Of a stretch of DNA of 9,169 bases, positions 1 through 4,507 are shown one piece after another. Numbering within the stretch: position 1 is the first letter of the stretch; every line of letters begins with the position of its first letter. Below the pieces are notes generated by a model. The model was not told where the DNA came from and did no database searches. It saw nothing but the letters and a program-made list of their open reading frames with translations. Position numbers and translations under genes: made by a program. This stretch comes from Dehalococcoidia bacterium (lineage in GTDB: Bacteria > Chloroflexota > Dehalococcoidia > Dehalococcoidales > UBA1222): positions 1 to 9,169 of the forward strand of contig WRDV01000033.1 in the NCBI GenBank assembly GCA_009779655.1, written 5' to 3'.

Positions 1-1874
1 CTATCGTGGGCGACGCTTCTGTTTCGATGGAGTTTGGAACTGGGGCGGTTAAGGTTACGCCTGCGCATGATCCCAATGATTTTGAAACCGGCTTACGTCA
101 TAATCTGCCGATTATTAACATATTAAATAACGATGTGACCATAAACGAGAACGGCGGTAAATTTGCCTCCATGGATCGTTTTGCGGCGCGCAAGGCTATC
201 GTTGCCGAGTTGGAAAGCTCAGGATTGCTTGAGAGGGTTGAGCCGCATACTCATGCGGTAGGGCATTGCCAGCGCTGTCGTACCATAATTGAGCCTATAG
301 CCAGCCGCCAGTGGTTTATTAAAATTGCTCCGCTAGCAGAGCCGGCAATTACGGCTGTTAAAGACGGCAGTATTACCGTCATGCCCGAACGTTTCAGCAA
401 AGTGTATCTAAACTGGATGGAGAACATTCGTGACTGGTGCATTTCGCGCCAGTTATGGTGGGGGCATCGTATTCCTGTGTGGTATTGCGCTTGCGGCGAG
501 ACAATTGTAACGCTAGATGAGCCTAATGCTTGTCCCAAATGCGGCTCTGAGCAGATAGTGCAAGACCCTGATGTTTTGGATACATGGTTTTCGTCTGGAT
601 TGTGGACTCATTCCACACTTGGCTGGCCTGATAGTACCCCTGATCTGCAGTATTTTTATCCTACCACGGTGATGGAAACGGCTTACGATATTCTCTTTTT
701 CTGGGTAGCGCGCATGATTATGATGGGCATTGAGAATATGAATCAGCCGCCTTTCCGCTATGTCTATCTGCATGGGCTCATTCGCGATGAGAATGGCGAG
801 AAGATGAGCAAAACCAAGGGCAATTCCATTGATCCGCTGGACGTGATGCAAAAGTATGGAACTGACGCTCTGCGCTTTGCGATTATAAGCGGTATAGCAC
901 CCGGCAATGACAGCAAGTTGTCGTCTACTAAGCTTGAGGCCGGGCGTAATTTTGCCAACAAACTGTGGAATGCCGCGCGTTTTGTGTTGCGATACTCTGA
1001 TACTGGCTTGGTTAACACGGACATCAATACGTCGAAGCTGACGCTTGAGGACCGCTGGATTGTCTCGCGTCTTAATACTGTAGCAGCAGAAGCCGGCGAC
1101 TTGATGCAAAAATTTGAGTTTGGCGAGGCGCTGCGCGCGGTTCACGACTTCCTGTGGGGTGAATACTGCGATTGGTATATTGAATTGTCTAAGGCGCGTT
1201 TATCGGATGAGTCGGCGCTTTCGCCTATTCCGGTATTAGTACATGTGCTGGAGATTTCTCTGCGGCTTTTGCATCCGTATATGCCGTTTGTCACCGAAGA
1301 GTTGTGGCAGCATATCAATAAGGCGTTTAACCTTAATCTTGGTGATTCAATAATGGTGGTGGCTTATCCCAGCGCTGAGAAAACCGAGCCTGATATGGCT
1401 GCGGAAAGCACCATCAATACGCTGATTGAAATCGTTCGCGCTGTGCGTAATACCCGTGCTGAATATGAAGTTGAGCCTAATCGCTTAATATGCGCCTCTG
1501 TTTATGTCGGAGAAAGAACAGCAATGCTCAAGCCATATATTGGTGCGCTTGAGATATTGGCTAGGGCCAAGGTTACTGTTGATGCGGAACGTCGTGGTAC
1601 AGTGCCTCCGCAGGCGCTTGGTTTGGTGCTGCAAAACAGCGAAATAGTCATCCCTATGGAAAGCATGTTTGATCTGCGTGTTGAGATGGAGCGCATTACC
1701 AAAGAGATAACGGAAATTACCGCGGAAATTTGCCGTTTGGAAGCCCTGCTTGGCGACAAGGCTTTTTGCGCTAAAGCGCCTGTGGCAATAGTTGAGAAAC
1801 AGCGTGAAAAACTGACTGCTGCCTGCGAAAAACTAGAGCGCTTGATGAAACACAAGGAAAACTTGACAGGTTGA
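1..1874 (+). CDS. valS: Valyl-tRNA synthetase, C-terminal part (cut by left edge)
   Basis: Class I aminoacyl-tRNA synthetase that attaches valine to tRNA-Val in the cytoplasm. The reading frame is already open at base 3 and ends with TGA at 1872-1874, giving 623 visible residues of a family usually near 880, so the N-terminus and the HIGH motif lie outside the window. The visible part starts inside the CP1 editing domain (GTGAVKVTPAHDPNDF). It continues with a CQRC knuckle and the catalytic stretch CISRQLWWGHRIPVWYC, followed by a second cysteine set (CACG, CPKCG) as in Thermus-type zinc-binding ValRS. DVLDTWFSSGLW and then KMSKTKGN (bases 801-824) follow; this is the KMSKS loop with Thr as its last residue. 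After the anticodon-binding helical domain, the last 60 or so residues form the charged coiled coil typical of ValRS. No obvious terminator follows the stop. Identity is secure. Confidence 0.97.
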   Translation, partial: IVGDASVSMEFGTGAVKVTPAHDPNDFETGLRHNLPIINILNNDVTINENGGKFASMDRFAARKAIVAELESSGLLERVEPHTHAVGHCQRCRTIIEPIASRQWFIKIAPLAEPAITAVKDGSITVMPERFSKVYLNWMENIRDWCISRQLWWGHRIPVWYCACGETIVTLDEPNACPKCGSEQIVQDPDVLDTWFSSGLWTHSTLGWPDSTPDLQYFYPTTVMETAYDILFFWVARMIMMGIENMNQPPFRYVYLHGLIRDENGEKMSKTKGNSIDPLDVMQKYGTDALRFAIISGIAPGNDSKLSSTKLEAGRNFANKLWNAARFVLRYSDTGLVNTDINTSKLTLEDRWIVSRLNTVAAEAGDLMQKFEFGEALRAVHDFLWGEYCDWYIELSKARLSDESALSPIPVLVHVLEISLRLLHPYMPFVTEELWQHINKAFNLNLGDSIMVVAYPSAEKTEPDMAAESTINTLIEIVRAVRNTRAEYEVEPNRLICASVYVGERTAMLKPYIGALEILARAKVTVDAERRGTVPPQALGLVLQNSEIVIPMESMFDLRVEMERITKEITEITAEICRLEALLGDKAFCAKAPVAIVEKQREKLTAACEKLERLMKHKENLTG

Positions 1875-1975
1875 ATCACCCCGAGATTAGTTACGGTGGA
1901 ATAAGAAATTCTGCTCCATTTCTAACAAAGTGTATATCTAAAGATGCAGATAAAATGTAAAAGGAGTTAAACAAC

Positions 1976-2338
1976 ATGACCATTTTCGGCTATGTAATGG
2001 GAGGCATTCTTGTGTCAGCTACGTTAATCGCGGGTTTGCTATTGAAATTTGCGCCTCCCGAGAAAATCAACGACCTGTATGGTATCCGAACAAAAGCTAC
2101 GGCTAGGAATCAAGAAACGTGGGACTACGGACACAGGATCTGCGCTAATGCCCTACTTATCTATTCGATTTTCAGCATTACCGTATTTACAACATTACTG
2201 GTATTAAGCCCTGCTTTTCTTGGGGATAGCTTTTATGCGTGGTTTCTTTTGGGGTTGGTTTTGGCGTTAATTGGAGTAGCTGTTGCTGCAATTATTACTC
2301 AAGTAAAGACCATGAACTTTTATAAAAGAAATAGATAG
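1976..2338 (+). CDS. Small SdpI/YhfL-family membrane protein
   Basis: A 120-residue integral membrane protein with three predicted helices at about residues 5-25, 57-79 and 88-109. Between helices 1 and 2 is the stretch PPEKINDLYGIRTKATARNQ followed by ETWDYGHRI, which matches the conserved loop of the SdpI/YhfL family (N-x-x-YGxRT ... W). The founding member, Bacillus SdpI, gives immunity to the SdpC toxin and acts in signalling, but it is about twice as long with six helices. Short single-domain members like this one have no settled role, and no SdpC-like gene is visible here. The start is well supported: AAAAGGAG at 1959-1966 lies 9 bases before ATG. The gene follows valS by about 100 bases in the same direction and is visibly richer in A and T than valS. 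Family assignment is good; function is unknown. Confidence 0.85.
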   Translation: MTIFGYVMGGILVSATLIAGLLLKFAPPEKINDLYGIRTKATARNQETWDYGHRICANALLIYSIFSITVFTTLLVLSPAFLGDSFYAWFLLGLVLALIGVAVAAIITQVKTMNFYKRNR

Positions 2339-2383
2339 TGAGTTGGGACACATCAAAGTGACTGTAATCTAGCTAAAAGGAGA

Positions 2384-2433
2384 ATATCAAATATAGCAAC
2401 TTGCGATAACTGTGTAATACAGATATCAAATAT
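2384..2433 (+). repeat. 11-base direct repeat, in frame with the zinc ribbon
   Basis: ATATCAAATAT occurs at 2384-2394 and again at 2423-2433. The offset is 39 bases, exactly 13 codons, so both copies are read alike in the zinc-ribbon frame: ISN-I-A-T-CDNC and ISN-M-TK-T-CPSC. Each copy sits just before a CxxC knuckle. The repeat suggests duplication of one knuckle, although a chance match in an AT-rich stretch is possible. Confidence 0.6.
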
Positions 2434-2509
2434 GACCAAAACTTGTCCGTCTTGTAATCATGCGGATGATATACCCCCATTTATTGATCCGGTTCCATCT
2501 TTAGTCTGA
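2393..2509 (+). pseudogene. Zinc-ribbon micro-ORF or remnant lacking a normal start codon
   Basis: This frame is open from 2342 to a TGA at 2507-2509. From an ATA codon at 2393 it reads as 38 residues beginning [I/M]ATCDNCVIQISNMTKTCPSC, that is CDNC, ten residues, CPSC. That is a classic zinc ribbon, with the same spacing as the cysteines of the membrane protein at 4099-4452. A strong Shine-Dalgarno sequence, AAAAGGAG (2375-2382), is an exact copy of the one before 1976 and points at this ATA, 10 bases away. The first ATG in frame (2432) falls after the first CxxC and has no ribosome site. The simplest reading is a gene whose ATG became ATA and which has lost its C-terminal part. Initiation at ATA, or a real short peptide from ATG 2432, cannot be excluded. 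It may once have belonged with the membrane protein that starts at 2526. Confidence 0.45.
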
Positions 2510-2525
2510 CACCATGTCATAGAGT

Positions 2526-2969
2526 ATGAAAGAACTCAAGAAAGCTTTTCGGATTTGCTATACTATTCAAGCATGGCTGGTATTGCTGTTTGTGCTCGTA
2601 TTAGTTCTCAGCAAAGTGGTTTTTTCGCGAGGCAATATAATTGTTCCCGATAACCTATTCGTGATTATGCCAGTAATCCATTTTGTCATCGGCGGAATAT
2701 TTCTAGTGATAACTAGGATTCGGCTTGTCAAGGAACTCGTTAAACTTGATCCTAATGAACAAGACAAGGTGTTTTATTTATATGTCAGCTTCAATGAAAT
2801 TGCTCGCATTTTCAATAGCAATAGCGAAAATGTAATCACAGATAAATTAGTAAGAACTTTCTATACAAACTTTGCGTTGCTAATGCTGTTGCTATTGTTG
2901 TGTATCCTTGTCGAAACAGTAATAGGACATGTTCTGTTGTCAGCGGCCAATTCTTTTCGCTTTCCATAA
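2526..2969 (+). CDS. Three-helix membrane protein of unknown function
   Basis: A 147-residue protein that I do not recognise. It has strongly hydrophobic stretches at about residues 14-33, 44-65 and 112-137. The first two are separated by a short loop (SRGNIIVPDN); the second and third are separated by a charged, probably cytoplasmic segment of about 45 residues (KLDPNEQDKVF and onward). It ends in a short tail rich in Ser and aromatic residues. A TAG stop in the same frame at 2520-2522 fixes the start at ATG 2526 or later. No convincing Shine-Dalgarno sequence precedes it, unlike its neighbours, so it may be poorly translated, coupled to the upstream zinc-ribbon frame (stop 16 bases before), or the surviving part of a once longer zinc-ribbon membrane protein. 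Composition is AT-rich like the SdpI-like gene. It is probably a real gene because the membrane pattern is coherent, but nothing indicates its role. Confidence 0.6.
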   Translation: MKELKKAFRICYTIQAWLVLLFVLVLVLSKVVFSRGNIIVPDNLFVIMPVIHFVIGGIFLVITRIRLVKELVKLDPNEQDKVFYLYVSFNEIARIFNSNSENVITDKLVRTFYTNFALLMLLLLLCILVETVIGHVLLSAANSFRFP

Positions 2970-3219
2970 CTTGACATTTTTGTAAAATATTTGAAAAAGC
3001 CAAAGTTACCGATAAAAATACCACTCTTTTTGCCCTCAAAGTATCCCTTATAGTGGAGGGGTATAACACTTTTTCTACTGACAGCCTTACAAACTCAGAG
3101 AAATGCGAGCCTTACTCATGCAGCCTCCTTTTGGGTGCTGGCTTTTCTGCTTAATAGTCGGAGGGCATAAATCATGCTGGGTGGTATTGATTACTCCTGC
3201 TATACTACCGCAGCTAATC
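2970..3219. other. Convergent intergenic region, no firm gene
   Basis: This is about 250 bases between the 3' ends of the plus-strand membrane gene and the minus-strand gene ending at 3220. It contains the hairpin at 3121-3140 and two ribosome-site-like motifs before very short frames. On the plus strand, CGGAGGG (3159-3165) precedes ATG 3174, opening a 50-codon frame to 3326 that runs antisense into the neighbouring gene. On the minus strand, AGGAGG (3124-3129) precedes an ATG at 3117-3119 and a 10-codon frame, MSKARISLSL, ending at 3087. A TTGACA at 2971-2976 has no matching -10 box. I see no gene here that I can support. Confidence 0.4.
3121..3148 (+). terminator. Possible weak terminator hairpin after the plus-strand genes
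   Basis: Bases 3121-3140 can fold as CAGC-C-TCC / TTTT loop / GGG-T-GCTG, seven pairs (one G-T) around a single mismatch. The run GGCTTTTCT follows on the plus strand. It lies 150 bases after the last plus-strand gene in a convergent intergenic region, where a terminator is expected. The stem is imperfect and the T tract is short, so the call is tentative. On the minus strand nothing T-rich follows it. Confidence 0.3.
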
Positions 3220-3912
3220 CTAGGGCGATTCAGACGGTTTGTCGCTATTGTGCTGCAGCCAAGAAAGGGCTTTCTTGGTATCTGATGCAATACGAGCCTT
3301 ATCACAATGCTTCAGGCGGTATTTGAAGCGCCAGTAACTGAATTCTTTAAGCTGTTTTAACGTCATTTTGCGGCTGGTGCCGTATACCATGTCATTGCGA
3401 AATTTGCGGAGCAACGTGCGCTGTGATGCCTCATATACACGATTGTATGCTTCATCAATAATAGCTGTTTCATTACGCATATTAAGTCCCTGTTCTTCTT
3501 TACGCACTGCTTCTTCAACAGCTTGAATGATGGCTTCTTCGACGACGATGCCGTAGAAAAAATTAAGATGCTGCCCTAAGCATTGTTCTCCCATTAACTC
3601 GCGTACTTCTTCCTTATTGAGCTGCAATGGGGTTTTGTTGCGGAATAAGAAGGATATCTTCTCATCCTCAGGAACGAGTTCCCCGGCGGCTGTGAGTAAC
3701 CGCTCGGCTATTTGCAGTAGGTCAAGCGCTTCGTCATGGATGATATAATGGTAATCTTTCCCATCAAAGTGCTCTTCGCTAACAGGCCAGTTTTTAACCG
3801 CTTCCAGCAGAGCCAAATACCAGTTTTTGCCGGTTATTAGGCTTGACTTGAAGCAGCCAATGATTTCTTCAACAGCGGTAGTCGGGCCGGATGAAGAAGC
3901 GCTTTCTGTCAT
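3220..3912 (-). CDS. Soluble helical protein of unknown function
   Basis: A 230-residue protein with no signal peptide or membrane segment, rich in charged residues and apparently almost all helical. Recognisable blocks are TGKNWYLALLEAVKNW near residue 28, YHYIIHDEALDLLQIAERLL near 54, the central GQHLNFFYGIVVEEAI at 113, and a basic C-terminal part with LKQLKEFSYWRFKYRLKHC at about 185-203. No catalytic motif is evident. From memory, proteins with a similar Trp-Tyr-x-Ala-Leu-Leu-Glu-Ala start are found as conserved hypotheticals in Dehalococcoidia; I could not verify this. The start is supported by GGAG eight bases before the ATG on the minus strand. It is the last gene of the minus-strand series behind secA but is separated from the zinc-ribbon gene by 186 bases containing an inverted repeat, so it may have its own promoter. 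The gene is real; its function is unknown. Confidence 0.8.
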   Translation of the reverse strand: MTESASSSGPTTAVEEIIGCFKSSLITGKNWYLALLEAVKNWPVSEEHFDGKDYHYIIHDEALDLLQIAERLLTAAGELVPEDEKISFLFRNKTPLQLNKEEVRELMGEQCLGQHLNFFYGIVVEEAIIQAVEEAVRKEEQGLNMRNETAIIDEAYNRVYEASQRTLLRKFRNDMVYGTSRKMTLKQLKEFSYWRFKYRLKHCDKARIASDTKKALSWLQHNSDKPSESP

Positions 3913-4003
3913 TAATTACACTCCGTTAATAGCAGGTATTATCAGCGTCACTAAGCATATTTAGGCGGCTTATTCGCTATATTTTTCTTGACTCCCAAAA
4001 GTT

Positions 4004-4050
4004 TTTAGCATCAGAAAAGATCGCAGTTTTGCTTTTTGCGTCATGCTAAA
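4004..4050. repeat. Inverted repeat forming a two-part stem
   Basis: TTTAGCAT (4004-4011) and ATGCTAAA (4043-4050) are perfect reverse complements. Directly inside the right arm, TGCGTC (4037-4042) pairs with GA(T)CGCA (4019-4025, one bulged T). The result is an 8-pair outer stem, a one-sided 7-base bulge and a 6-pair inner stem with an 11-base loop. It lies between the genes at 3220-3912 and 4099-4452. No T tract follows on either strand, so it is not a standard intrinsic terminator. It could be an RNA-processing or stability element, or a protein-binding site. Confidence 0.5.
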
Positions 4051-4098
4051 TGGATTAATAGGCGTAGATTTAGAAATAGCCCAAATGATTACCCATAC

Positions 4099-4452
4099 CT
4101 AATCAAGCTTTGTGCCACATTCTGAACAAAAAGTCGCAATTTCGTCAACTAGTTGCTTGCAATTTGGGCATCTAACCTTGATACGTTCTTTATCAGACAC
4201 GCCAAAATTCATGGTTCTTTTTTGTGCTTTTGTCGTCCCAATAAGATGGAATATACCGGGTATGAATGTCAGCCCAACAACAAAACTCGCCGCAATCAGT
4301 ATAATTGATATGGTGACGTTGCCTGTTTGCTTTCCGTGATTATAGGCAAACTTGCTTCCCCAAATTGTTAGCCCGATGAAAGCTGCTGCAATAGCTACCC
4401 ATACCAGCATTACTGCCAAAAACAATAGGCTCGGCGTTATTGAAGAATTCAT
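4099..4452 (-). CDS. Two-helix membrane protein with C-terminal zinc ribbon
   Basis: A 117-residue protein with hydrophobic segments at about residues 7-30 and 46-70, a basic linker (KAQKRT) and a C-terminal zinc ribbon. The ribbon has Cys95 and Cys98 (CPNC), ten residues, then Cys109 and Cys112 (CSEC), followed by GTKLD. Ribbons of this kind at the end of small membrane proteins are common in bacteria and archaea; their roles are mostly unknown and the fold gives no specific function. The hairpin-shaped topology probably places the ribbon in the cytoplasm. A purine-rich AAAGGG element eight bases before the ATG serves as ribosome site. It begins 55 bases after the secA stop with no terminator between, so co-transcription with secA is likely; that does not show that it acts in secretion. 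The same cysteine spacing recurs in the remnant at 2393-2509 on the other strand. Confidence 0.8.
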   Translation of the reverse strand: MNSSITPSLLFLAVMLVWVAIAAAFIGLTIWGSKFAYNHGKQTGNVTISIILIAASFVVGLTFIPGIFHLIGTTKAQKRTMNFGVSDKERIKVRCPNCKQLVDEIATFCSECGTKLD

Positions 4453-4507
4453 TTCACTAACCCTTTCCCTTTTTCTACTACTTCATTCTGAACGGGTTGA
4501 TACCTCT

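Noticed and set aside
801..824. KMSKT instead of KMSKS in valS as a sign of damage
   Set aside because: Thr at the last position is a tolerated variant in ValRS proteins and the surrounding motif is intact.
513..1145. 210-codon open frame antisense to valS
   Set aside because: It lies wholly inside valS on the opposite strand, has no domain pattern or ribosome site, and is explained by the codon composition of valS.
2971..2988. Perfect TTGACA with TAAAAT nearby, promoter-like
   Set aside because: The two boxes are only 6 bases apart and no -10 box lies at 16-18 bases; no credible gene follows.
2836..3305. Minus-strand frames of 77 and 72 codons around the convergent junction
   Set aside because: They overlap the 3' ends of the better-supported genes, have no ribosome sites at their starts and no recognisable features.
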